Shown here: positions 7,409-14,697 of the stretch, in pieces
Layout: every line of letters starts with the position of its first letter
Position numbering within the stretch: the stretch's first letter is position 1
Origin: Arthrobacter bambusae
GTDB lineage: Bacteria > Actinomycetota > Actinomycetes > Actinomycetales > Micrococcaceae
Assembly (NCBI RefSeq): GCF_022606295.1
Contig: NZ_JAHHZS010000039.1
Coordinates: 1-35,375 of the forward strand
Length of the DNA: 35,375 bases
Reading direction: 5' to 3'
Notes under the pieces: model-generated
The model's database searches: none
What the model saw: only the letters and a program-made list of their open reading frames with translations
Told to the model about the DNA's origin: nothing
Translations under genes and position numbers: made by a program

Positions 7409-8302
7409 ATGGGACGGCACAGTGCAGTGAAGTCGGGGGAGGCCCGGGTCCTTGAAGGCGCCCGGGTCCTTGTGACGCGCAGCCCGGATCGTGCCGCCCC
7501 CCTCGTCAGCGCCCTGCGTGAGGCCGGCGCGGAGCCGCTCCTGTTGCCCTTGATCGACTTCGAACGAGCCCGCGACCAGCATTCCCTCGAGGTCGCTTTG
7601 GACGCCCTCCGTGCCGGAGCGTACGGCTGGTTGGTGGTCAGCAGCATCACCACGGTGCGTGCCCTGAAGGAAAAGGCGGCCGAGCGGCGCTTGGAGCTGA
7701 AGGAACTGATTCCGGATTTCGTCCGGATCGCGACGATCGGTCCGTCGAGCCGGCGGGTCCTCGAAGCGGAAGGCCTTCCCGTGGACCTCGCACCGGAGGA
7801 CGTCCAGTCGGCCGCAGGACTCGTCTCCGTCTGGCCGACAGGGCCGGCCAATGTGCTGTTGCCCCAAGCTGACATCGCCGATGCGACGTTGGCGGAGGGG
7901 ATAGAAGCCAAGGGAGCCGCAGTCCAGGCAGTGACGGCTTACCACACCGTGGCCTACCCGGCGGCCCCCGAACGCAGGCTCATTGCTGCCTTGGTGGCGG
8001 CGAACGGCTGGCACACGGGAAGCGGATCCGGGGCCCCGGAGCTCACCCCCGACGACGCCAAAGCCGAACTTTCCGGCGGCCGGCTCCACGCCGTCGTCGC
8101 CGCTTCACCCAGCGCTGCACGCCGCATCCACGCCTCGCTGGCTCCGCTGCGGGATTGCCGCTTCATTGCGATCGGGCGCTCGACGGCGGCAGAGGCTGCC
8201 GCTCTCGGCATTCCAGTTGCGGCAACCGCCAAGGAACCCACACCCGCCGGCATCGTGGCCGCCCTACGCACCGTATTCGACACCGAAGGGAACGAAAGTT
8301 GA
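7409..8302 (+). CDS. hemD: Uroporphyrinogen-III synthase (HemD)
   Basis: HemD cyclises hydroxymethylbilane with inversion of ring D to uroporphyrinogen III. The family is weakly conserved. Recognisable parts are the N-terminal ARVLVTRSPDRAAPLVSAL, the SSITTVRAL segment, and the C-terminal VVAASPSAARRIHASL followed by FIAIGRSTAAEAAALGIPV and a trailing TPAGIVAAL. I chose the ATG at 7409 (297 residues) because AGGAG at 7401-7405 precedes it by a few bases and the longer open frame upstream lies inside hemC. Its stop overlaps the TTG start of hemB. The assignment is supported by both motifs and position. Confidence 0.93.
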   Translation: MGRHSAVKSGEARVLEGARVLVTRSPDRAAPLVSALREAGAEPLLLPLIDFERARDQHSLEVALDALRAGAYGWLVVSSITTVRALKEKAAERRLELKELIPDFVRIATIGPSSRRVLEAEGLPVDLAPEDVQSAAGLVSVWPTGPANVLLPQADIADATLAEGIEAKGAAVQAVTAYHTVAYPAAPERRLIAALVAANGWHTGSGSGAPELTPDDAKAELSGGRLHAVVAASPSAARRIHASLAPLRDCRFIAIGRSTAAEAAALGIPVAATAKEPTPAGIVAALRTVFDTEGNES

Positions 8303-9279
8303 GCTTTCCAAACCACCGGCCCCGCCGGCTCCGCACCACCCCCGCCATGCGCCGGATGACCGCCGAACACCGCTTGGCGCCCGCTGACCTCATCCTGCCG
8401 GCCTTTATTCGCGAAGGACTCAGCGAACCGGCTCCGATCAGCTCCATGCCCGGCGTCGTCCAGCACACCACGGACTCGCTGAAGCGCGCCGCCGCAGAAG
8501 CCGTGGAGCTGGGCGTCAGCGGCATCATGCTGTTCGGTGTTCCCGCCGTCCGCGATGCCCGCGGCACCGCCTCCCTGGATCCCGATGGCGTGCTGAACAA
8601 GGCCATCCGCGACGTCCGTGCAGAAGTGGGCGATGACCTGGTGGTCATGGGCGACGTGTGCCTCGACGAATTCACCGACCACGGCCACTGCGGTGTCCTG
8701 GACGCCAACGGCTACGTGGACAACGACGCCACCCTCGAAATCTACGCCCAAATGGCAGTAGCACAGGCCGACGCCGGTGCCCACGTCCTGGGGCCGTCCG
8801 GGATGATGGATGGCCAGATCGCCGTGATTCGCCATGCCCTTGAAGAAGCCGGACACCAGAACACTGCGCTCCTGGCCTACGCGGCGAAATACGCCTCAGC
8901 CTTCTATGGCCCCTTCCGCGAAGCCGTGGACTCGCAGCTCAAGGGTGACCGCCGCACCTACCAGATGGATGCCGCAAACCGCCGGGAAGCCATCATCGAG
9001 GTGGAACTCGACCTCGAAGAGGGCGCTGACATGGTGATGGTCAAGCCGGCCATGAGCTACCTCGACGTCCTGGCCGACGTCGCCGCCATGAGCCCGGTCC
9101 CCGTGGCGGCCTACCAAATCTCCGGCGAATACGCCATGATCGAAGCGGCTGCCGCGAACGGCTGGATTGACCGCCGTGGTGCCATCACAGAATCCGTGCT
9201 CGGCATCAAACGGGCCGGCGCCGACATGGTGCTGACGTACTGGGCGTCCGAGCTTGCCGGCTGGCTCAAGGAGTCCTGA
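8299..9279 (+). CDS. hemB: Delta-aminolevulinic acid dehydratase (porphobilinogen synthase, HemB)
   Basis: HemB condenses two 5-aminolevulinates into porphobilinogen. The two active-site lysines are Lys197 (AAKYASAFYGPFR) and Schiff-base Lys249 (VMVKPAMSYLD). The metal-site segment DVCLDEFTDHGHCG (119-132) has Cys121 and Cys131 but Asp123 where zinc-type enzymes have the middle cysteine. The start is a TTG at 8299, four bases overlapping the hemD stop, preceded by purine-rich sequence around 8285-8297. It gives MSFPNHRPRRLRTTPAMRR, which is the expected family N-terminus; the first in-frame ATG would remove conserved sequence. Length is 326 residues. The stop shares a base with the next start. 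Confidence 0.96.
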   Translation: MSFPNHRPRRLRTTPAMRRMTAEHRLAPADLILPAFIREGLSEPAPISSMPGVVQHTTDSLKRAAAEAVELGVSGIMLFGVPAVRDARGTASLDPDGVLNKAIRDVRAEVGDDLVVMGDVCLDEFTDHGHCGVLDANGYVDNDATLEIYAQMAVAQADAGAHVLGPSGMMDGQIAVIRHALEEAGHQNTALLAYAAKYASAFYGPFREAVDSQLKGDRRTYQMDAANRREAIIEVELDLEEGADMVMVKPAMSYLDVLADVAAMSPVPVAAYQISGEYAMIEAAAANGWIDRRGAITESVLGIKRAGADMVLTYWASELAGWLKES

Positions 9280-10355
9280 TGACCGAAACCCCTTCCACCC
9301 CGACGGCCCCGGTGGGTGCTACGGAGATCCTCCTCGGGCTGAACACTTTCGGTGACGCCGGGGTGGACGCCGACGGCAGTCCGAAACCGCACGCCCGGGT
9401 ATTGCGGGAACTGTTGGCGGAAGCGGAACTGGCGGACGCCGTCGGACTTCATGCCTTTGGTGTGGGAGAGCACCACCGGCGCGACTTCGCTGTCTCGGCG
9501 CCCGAAGTGTTCCTCGCGGCCGCGGCTGCCCGGACAAGGCAGATCAAGCTCGGTTCGGCCGTCACCGTGCTCAGCTCCGACGATCCCATCAGGGTCTTCC
9601 AACGTTTCTCCACCGTTGACGCGCTCTCCAACGGGCGGGCAGAAGTGATGCTGGGCCGCGGCTCGTTCGTGGAATCGTTCCCGCTGTTCGGCCTGGACCT
9701 GGCCGACTACGAAGTCCTGTTCGAGGAGAAGCTGGAACTCTTCGACAAGGTCCGGGCACAGAAGCCCGTGCATTGGGAAGGCCGCACCCGGCCGAACGTG
9801 AGTGGAATGAGCGTCTTTCCGCCGCTGGAACACCACTTGTTGCCGACGTGGATCGGTGTGGGCGGTACCCCCGAGTCGGTGCTGCGCTGCGCCCAATACG
9901 GCTACCCGATCATTTTCGCCATCATCGGCGGGGAACCGCGCCGCTTTGCCCCGCTGGTGAATTTGTACCGCGAGGCAATGGGGAAGTATGGACACCCCAT
10001 GCAGCAGATTGCCACGCATTCGCCCGGGCACGTCGCTCCGACCGACGAGGAAGCCCGGGAGGAGTTGTTCCCGCATTGGCTAGCCCAGCGAAACCGCATC
10101 GGCGCCGAACGCGGCTGGGGCCCGGCGAGCAGGGGCGAGTTCGACGCCATGTGCGGCCCTGAGGGGGCACTCTATGTCGGCTCGCCGGAAACGGTTGCCC
10201 GGAAGATCGTCTTGCTGAAGCGGAACCTCGGCGTGGACCGTTTTGACCTCAAATACAGCAACGGGACGCTGCCCCACGAATCCATGATGCGCTGCATCGA
10301 ACTCTTCGGCACCGTGGTGGCCCCACTCGTGGCCGAGCAGCTTGCCGGAGCCTGA
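9279..10355 (+). CDS. LLM-class flavin-dependent oxidoreductase
   Basis: This is a bacterial-luciferase-like protein that would use reduced flavin, probably FMNH2 or F420H2, to oxidise an unknown substrate. Sequence blocks such as GVGEHHRRDFAVSAPEV, LGSAVTVLSSDDPIRVFQ, GRAEVMLGRGSFVESFPLFG and the C-terminal YVGSPETVARKI match the LLM group I know as LLM_2I7G. Length is 358 residues, a single TIM-barrel domain with no signal peptide. The ATG overlaps the hemB stop (TGATG), so it is translationally coupled to hemB and lies between hemB and hemL. It is not a known heme-pathway enzyme. A role in tetrapyrrole metabolism is only inferred from position; it could equally be a passenger gene. Confidence 0.9.
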   Translation: MTETPSTPTAPVGATEILLGLNTFGDAGVDADGSPKPHARVLRELLAEAELADAVGLHAFGVGEHHRRDFAVSAPEVFLAAAAARTRQIKLGSAVTVLSSDDPIRVFQRFSTVDALSNGRAEVMLGRGSFVESFPLFGLDLADYEVLFEEKLELFDKVRAQKPVHWEGRTRPNVSGMSVFPPLEHHLLPTWIGVGGTPESVLRCAQYGYPIIFAIIGGEPRRFAPLVNLYREAMGKYGHPMQQIATHSPGHVAPTDEEAREELFPHWLAQRNRIGAERGWGPASRGEFDAMCGPEGALYVGSPETVARKIVLLKRNLGVDRFDLKYSNGTLPHESMMRCIELFGTVVAPLVAEQLAGA

Positions 10356-10390
10356 ACCCCGGTAGCCGCCCTCGCCGGTGCCTGAACCGC
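10344..10390. repeat. Short direct repeat around the LLM stop codon
   Basis: GCCGGAGCCTGAACCCC (10344-10360) recurs 30 bases later as GCCGGTGCCTGAACCGC (10374-10390) with two mismatches. The first copy contains the stop TGA. The second contains an in-frame second TGA ten codons downstream. Confidence 0.7.
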
Positions 10391-10416
10391 TCCTCATCCC
10401 TGAAAGAATGGACACC

Positions 10417-11739
10417 ATGACTTCAAACACCCCTGTCTCCGACCAGCTGTTCGACCGCGCCCGCTCCTTGATGCCCGGCGGCGTCAACTCTCCGGTGCGC
10501 GCCTTCGGATCCGTCGGCGGCACTCCGAAGTTCATGGTTTCCGCGCAGGGTCCGTACCTGACCGATGCTGATGGCCGCGAATACGTGGACCTCGTCTGCT
10601 CATGGGGCCCGGCGCTGCTGGGTCACGCGCACCCGGCCGTCCTTGACGCCGTCCACGCCGCCGTCGACCGAGGCTTGTCCTTTGGCGCGTCCACGCCGGA
10701 TGAGGCAAACCTCGCCGCGATCGTCAAGGAACGCGTCTCCGCCGTCGAACGCATCCGCATGGTGTCCACAGGCACCGAGGCCACCATGACCGCTGTACGC
10801 CTGGCCCGTGGCTTCACTGGCCGCAACCTGATCGTGAAGTTCGCGGGCTGCTACCACGGCCACCTCGATGGACTGCTCGCCGCGGCCGGCTCGGGCCTTG
10901 CGACCATGGCGCTGCCCGGTTCGGCCGGCGTCACTGAAGCCGCCGCAGCCGAAACCCTTGTCCTGCCGTACAACGACCTCGGCGCGGTGGAAGCCGCTTT
11001 CGCCGCGCACGGCAACAACATCGCCGCTGTCATCACGGAAGCCGCTCCCGCCAACATGGGCGTCGTGACACCGGGCGAAGGCTTCAACGCGGGGCTGTCG
11101 CGCATCACCCGGGAGCACGGTGCACTGTTGATCCTGGACGAAGTGCTCACCGGTTTCCGCACCGGCTACGCGGGTTACTGGGGCCTCACGGGCCGCCAGG
11201 AAGGCTGGATGCCGGACCTGCTGACCTTCGGCAAGGTCATCGGCGGCGGCATGCCGACGGCGGCGCTCGGCGGACGTGCCGACGTCATGGATTACCTAGC
11301 GCCCCTTGGTCCGGTGTACCAGGCAGGAACGTTGTCCGGGAACCCGGTGGCCATGGCCGCAGGCGTCGCCACCCTGACACACGCGACTCCGGAGGTCTAC
11401 GACTTCGTGGACGCCCGCTCGCTGGAACTCTCCGCGGCACTCTCATCGGCGCTGGACACCGCCGGCGTGGACCACTCGATCCAGCGGGCCGGGAACCTCT
11501 TCTCCGTGGCCTTCGGCACGTCGGCCAACGGCGTCCACAATTACGCCGACGCCCAGGCCCAGGACGTCTTCCGCTACGCACCGTTCTTCCACTCCATGCT
11601 GGACTCCGGCGTCTACCTGCCGCCGTCGGTCTTCGAAGCGTGGTTCCTGTCCGCTGCCCACGACGACGCCGCCATGAACCGGATCTTCGACGCACTCCCG
11701 GCCGCAGCCAAGGCGGCCGCGGAGGCCACGGCCTTGTAA
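10417..11739 (+). CDS. hemL: Glutamate-1-semialdehyde 2,1-aminomutase (HemL/GsaM)
   Basis: HemL is a PLP enzyme that isomerises glutamate-1-semialdehyde to 5-aminolevulinate, the step following HemA. The N-terminal LFDRARSLMPGGVNSPVRAF and PYLTDADGREYVDLVCSWG are diagnostic. DEVLTGFR carries the PLP-pyridine Asp241, and Lys273 in LLTFGKVIGGGMPTAALGG is the Schiff-base residue. I start at the ATG at 10417 (440 residues) because GAAAG at 10402-10406 is at proper distance; an ATG at 10408 would have this sequence too close. It lies 61 bases after the LLM gene, so it may be the last gene of the heme operon or have its own promoter. Confidence 0.96.
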   Translation: MTSNTPVSDQLFDRARSLMPGGVNSPVRAFGSVGGTPKFMVSAQGPYLTDADGREYVDLVCSWGPALLGHAHPAVLDAVHAAVDRGLSFGASTPDEANLAAIVKERVSAVERIRMVSTGTEATMTAVRLARGFTGRNLIVKFAGCYHGHLDGLLAAAGSGLATMALPGSAGVTEAAAAETLVLPYNDLGAVEAAFAAHGNNIAAVITEAAPANMGVVTPGEGFNAGLSRITREHGALLILDEVLTGFRTGYAGYWGLTGRQEGWMPDLLTFGKVIGGGMPTAALGGRADVMDYLAPLGPVYQAGTLSGNPVAMAAGVATLTHATPEVYDFVDARSLELSAALSSALDTAGVDHSIQRAGNLFSVAFGTSANGVHNYADAQAQDVFRYAPFFHSMLDSGVYLPPSVFEAWFLSAAHDDAAMNRIFDALPAAAKAAAEATAL

Positions 11740-11765
11740 ACGGCGCTTATCCCATGTTTTGCAGG

Positions 11766-11799
11766 CTGCTCCTTGCCCGTAATGCTCGGGTGGGAGCAG
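11766..11799. terminator. Two-part hairpin between hemL and the GH3 gene
   Basis: CTGCTCC (11766-11772) pairs with GGAGCAG (11793-11799). Within it CCCG (11776-11779) pairs with CGGG (11787-11790) around a 7-base loop. No T tract follows. It may end the heme operon. It also covers the GGGAG (11792-11796) that would serve a GTG at 11803, so it could instead limit translation of the hydrolase. Confidence 0.5.
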
Positions 11800-11829
11800 G
11801 CTGTGGGCAACGATCGAATCGACAAGGCG

Positions 11830-13110
11830 ATGATTCATCTGCTCAAATCGTCCAGAATTTCACTGCTCATTCTCTTCGCCCTGGTGGCCGGGGCGTTTGC
11901 CGGTTTAGCGCACGCCGACACTCCTGAACCGGGGGTCAGGGCCGTCGGAGACCCGCCCCCGACGCCAACTACTCCACAGGCCGCCCCCACGCCCGGGTTT
12001 TTGACCTCTCCAGGGGGATCGCCGGAGGCCCTTGCTCCGCCGGCCGGGCCTTCCGAGCCGCCGCTTCCTCCGCATCCGACGCCGGAACAGCGGCTCGCGG
12101 GTTTGACCCTGGAGCAAAGGGTGGGGCAGCTGTTCATGGTGGCAGCGAAGGCCGACGGGAGCGATGCCGGCACCGTGGCAGATCTCCTGAACAACCACGT
12201 GGGCAACATATATTTGGCCGGACGCAGCCAGGCAGGCCTTGCGGCGACGGCATCAGTGGTGGCAAAGCTGAAGGCAGCCATTTCGCCCGCGGCGAGCCGA
12301 GGGTTGCCGCTGTCCGTCGCGACGGACCAGGAGGGCGGTTCTGTTCAAGTCCTCAGGGGACCCGGATTCGCGCCTATTCCCGCAGCCTTGGACCAAGGCA
12401 ACTCAAACCCCGACCAGCTACGCGCCGACGCCCGGCAATGGGGGTCGGAACTCCTGCAGGCCGGAGTGAATGTCGATCTGGCGCCCGTACTGGATACGGT
12501 ACCCAGCCCCGAATTCGCGCCCTCGAATAAGCCCATTGGCGCCTTCAAACGCGAATACGGCTTCATCCCGGCTACGGTGTCCGAACACGGGAACGCGATG
12601 GCGGCCGGATTGCGGGACGCCGGGGTGGCGCCGGTGGCGAAGCACTTTCCGGGAATGGGTCGTGTCCGCCTGAACACTGATGTCAGCGCGAACGTGCACG
12701 ACACCGAAACAAGCCGGACGGATCCCTACCTGATGCCGTTCAAGGCTGCGATCGACGGCGGGCTGCGGTGGGTCATGATTTCGAACGCCTACTACGACAA
12801 GATCGATCCCGACCACGCGGCGCCGTTTTCGTCCGAGATCATGCGCACCATGTTGCGGACGGACGCAGGGTTCACCGGAATCATCGTGTCCGACGATTTG
12901 TGCAACGCCGTGCAGCTGTCGCCCTGGAGCGTGGGGGACAGGGCGACGAATTTCATCAGCGCGGGCGGCACCATGGTCCTGTGCGCGGATACCGCTTCAG
13001 TTCCGGCGATGTTTGCCCAGGTCCTGCAGCGGGCGCAGGCCGATCCCGACTTCCGTAAATCCGTGGATGCCGCGGCCTTGACTGTCCTTCAAGTGAAGGC
13101 CGGGAAGTGA
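11830..13110 (+). CDS. Secreted glycoside hydrolase family 3 (NagZ/LpqI-like)
   Basis: This is predicted to be an exported beta-N-acetylhexosaminidase-like hydrolase, probably acting on cell-wall sugars. A signal peptide spans about residues 1-29 (basic start, hydrophobic LLILFALVAGAFAG, cleavage near AHA-D), followed by a Pro-rich linker of about 60 residues. The GH3 barrel begins at LTLEQRVGQLFMV. DQEGGSVQVLRGPGF, KHFPGMGRVRLNTD and VSDDLCNAV follow, the last carrying the presumed nucleophile Asp. The catalytic loop lacks the Asp-Ser-His of NagZ. I chose the ATG at 11830 for its classical signal peptide; a GTG at 11803 with GGGAG upstream is an alternative. A terminator lies immediately downstream. 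Substrate is inferred only. Confidence 0.85.
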   Translation: MIHLLKSSRISLLILFALVAGAFAGLAHADTPEPGVRAVGDPPPTPTTPQAAPTPGFLTSPGGSPEALAPPAGPSEPPLPPHPTPEQRLAGLTLEQRVGQLFMVAAKADGSDAGTVADLLNNHVGNIYLAGRSQAGLAATASVVAKLKAAISPAASRGLPLSVATDQEGGSVQVLRGPGFAPIPAALDQGNSNPDQLRADARQWGSELLQAGVNVDLAPVLDTVPSPEFAPSNKPIGAFKREYGFIPATVSEHGNAMAAGLRDAGVAPVAKHFPGMGRVRLNTDVSANVHDTETSRTDPYLMPFKAAIDGGLRWVMISNAYYDKIDPDHAAPFSSEIMRTMLRTDAGFTGIIVSDDLCNAVQLSPWSVGDRATNFISAGGTMVLCADTASVPAMFAQVLQRAQADPDFRKSVDAAALTVLQVKAGK

Positions 13111-13122
13111 GCCGGATGCGAA

Positions 13123-13175
13123 AATCCCCGGCTGCGGACGGGCTCACCACTGTGGGTGTCCGCAAGCCGGGGATT
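13123..13175. terminator. Convergent (bidirectional) terminator
   Basis: AATCCCCGGCTGCGGAC (13123-13139) pairs with GTCCGCAAGCCGGGGATT (13158-13175), with one extra base on the right arm. It sits between the ends of the plus-strand hydrolase and the minus-strand ABC ATPase, so it can serve both. A short A run precedes the left arm, giving Us for the minus-strand transcript. Confidence 0.75.
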
Positions 13176-13187
13176 CTCCGGTAAGTC

Positions 13188-13925
13188 CTAGAGCACGTCC
13201 GAAAGGAAGCCCTTCAGGCGATCGGTCCGCGGTGCGGTGAAGAGCTGTTCCGGCGATCCGCTCTCTACGACGACGCCTGCATCCATGAACGTCACGGTGT
13301 CCGACACGTTCCTCGAGAAGCCCATTTCGTGGGTTACCACCACCATGGTCATGCCTCCCTTGGCCAGATCGGTCATGAGTGCGAGCACGCCTTTGACCAG
13401 TTCAGGGTCCAGGGCCGACGTTGCCTCGTCGAAGAACATGACCTCGGGCTTCATGGCAAGCGCCCGCGCAATGGCGACGCGCTGTTGTTGCCCGCCCGAG
13501 AGGTTGGCTGGCCGGGCGTCGGCTTTGTGCTTGAGCCCCACGAGGTCCAGTTGTGCCAAGGCATCTTCACGGGCCTGCTCCTTGGACATTCCGCGCAGCT
13601 TCCGGAGCGCGAGGGAGATATTCTCCGCCACGGTCTTGTGCGGAAACAGGTTGAACTGCTGGAAGACCATGCCGATTCTCCGGCGCAGTTCGTCCGGGTT
13701 GTCCTTGAGCACCGAACGGCCATCGAGCAGGATGTCACCCTGCTCGGGTTCGATCAACCGGTTCATGACGCGCAGGAGCGTGGATTTACCTGAGCCGGAA
13801 GGGCCGATCACGGAAGCCGTAGTGCCCTTCTCGACGTGCAGGTCGATGCCGCGCAGGACATGGTTGGACCCGAAGGACAGATGGATGTTTTTTGCTGTCA
13901 GTGTTCCTGACGCGAACTCGCTCAA
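13188..13925 (-). CDS. Polar amino-acid ABC transporter, ATP-binding protein
   Basis: It is the cytoplasmic ATPase energising the adjacent permease and lipoprotein. Walker A GPSGSGKST is at 41-49, the Q-loop in GMVFQQFNLFPHKTV, the signature LSGGQQQR at 142-149, Walker B VMFFDEATS at 162-170 and the H-loop in VVVTHEMGF. Length is 245 residues, typical of the GlnQ/HisP group. The start is a TTG at 13925 that overlaps the permease stop by four bases. GGAAGGGAG lies seven bases upstream of it. Substrate class (polar amino acid) follows from subfamily resemblance and the SBP; the exact amino acid cannot be read. Confidence 0.94.
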   Translation of the reverse strand: MSEFASGTLTAKNIHLSFGSNHVLRGIDLHVEKGTTASVIGPSGSGKSTLLRVMNRLIEPEQGDILLDGRSVLKDNPDELRRRIGMVFQQFNLFPHKTVAENISLALRKLRGMSKEQAREDALAQLDLVGLKHKADARPANLSGGQQQRVAIARALAMKPEVMFFDEATSALDPELVKGVLALMTDLAKGGMTMVVVTHEMGFSRNVSDTVTFMDAGVVVESGSPEQLFTAPRTDRLKGFLSDVL

Positions 13926-14686
13926 GCGTGGGCTCCCTTCCCGACGACGGCGGCTGCCTCGTCCGGTTCCTTCTTCTCCGGCCGGCCTGTCCTCAGGCGA
14001 CGGTCAATCCAGTTCACGAAATGCGTCAACGGAATGGTCAGCGCCAGGTAGAAGATTGCTGCCGCCACATAGGGCGACAGGTTTCCGCTGGTGGAGGCAG
14101 CGTCCTTGCCGATCTGGAAGATCTCGCGCTCCGAGGCCAGCAGGCCCAGGAGGAAGACCAGCGACGACTCCTTGATCAATGCAATGAATTGGTTGACCAA
14201 CGCGGGCAAGACCCGCCGGACGCCCTGGGGAACCACCACGAGCCGCATGGCAGGGCCGTAGCCGAATCCCAAAGCACGCGTGGCCTCGAGCTGGCCCTTG
14301 TCCACGCTCTGGATACCGGAACGGAAGATCTCGCCGATGTACGCCCCCGACATCAGCGACAGCGCCGCGATGGCCATGGGGTACGGGCTCGTGGAGCCCG
14401 TCAGCTGGCGAATGATCGGGCCGAATCCGAGACCGATCACGAGGATGGTGAGCACGGGCGGCAGCCCACGGAGGATATCCGTGTAGACGCGGGCGATCCA
14501 CCGGGCCACCGGATTCCGGGATATCCCCATAAGGGCGAGCAGCATGCCGAGCACCGTTCCGATGACACCGGAGGTGACGGCCAGGACGAGCGTGTTCGGC
14601 AGGCCGACTGCGAACATCTTGGGGATGACTTCGCCCATCGCCTTCCAATCGAGGAAGGTCTCAGAGAGCAGTTTGAAGATATCCAT
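13922..14686 (-). CDS. Polar amino-acid ABC transporter, permease
   Basis: It is an inner-membrane permease of the HisMQ type (254 residues) with about five hydrophobic segments, beginning at LPNTLVLAVTSGVIGTVLG. The EAA-type loop that docks the ATPase is visible as QLEATRALGFGYGPAMRLVVVPQGVRRVLP, written here in parts because it spans about 30 residues; its key residues are EA...G. I start at the ATG at 14686. The open frame further upstream enters the SBP coding end and looks non-membrane. Only one permease gene is present, so a homodimer is expected. It lies between the SBP (11 bases) and ATPase (overlap). Confidence 0.93.
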   Translation of the reverse strand: MDIFKLLSETFLDWKAMGEVIPKMFAVGLPNTLVLAVTSGVIGTVLGMLLALMGISRNPVARWIARVYTDILRGLPPVLTILVIGLGFGPIIRQLTGSTSPYPMAIAALSLMSGAYIGEIFRSGIQSVDKGQLEATRALGFGYGPAMRLVVVPQGVRRVLPALVNQFIALIKESSLVFLLGLLASEREIFQIGKDAASTSGNLSPYVAAAIFYLALTIPLTHFVNWIDRRLRTGRPEKKEPDEAAAVVGKGAHA

Positions 14687-14697
14687 GGAAGCCTGGG

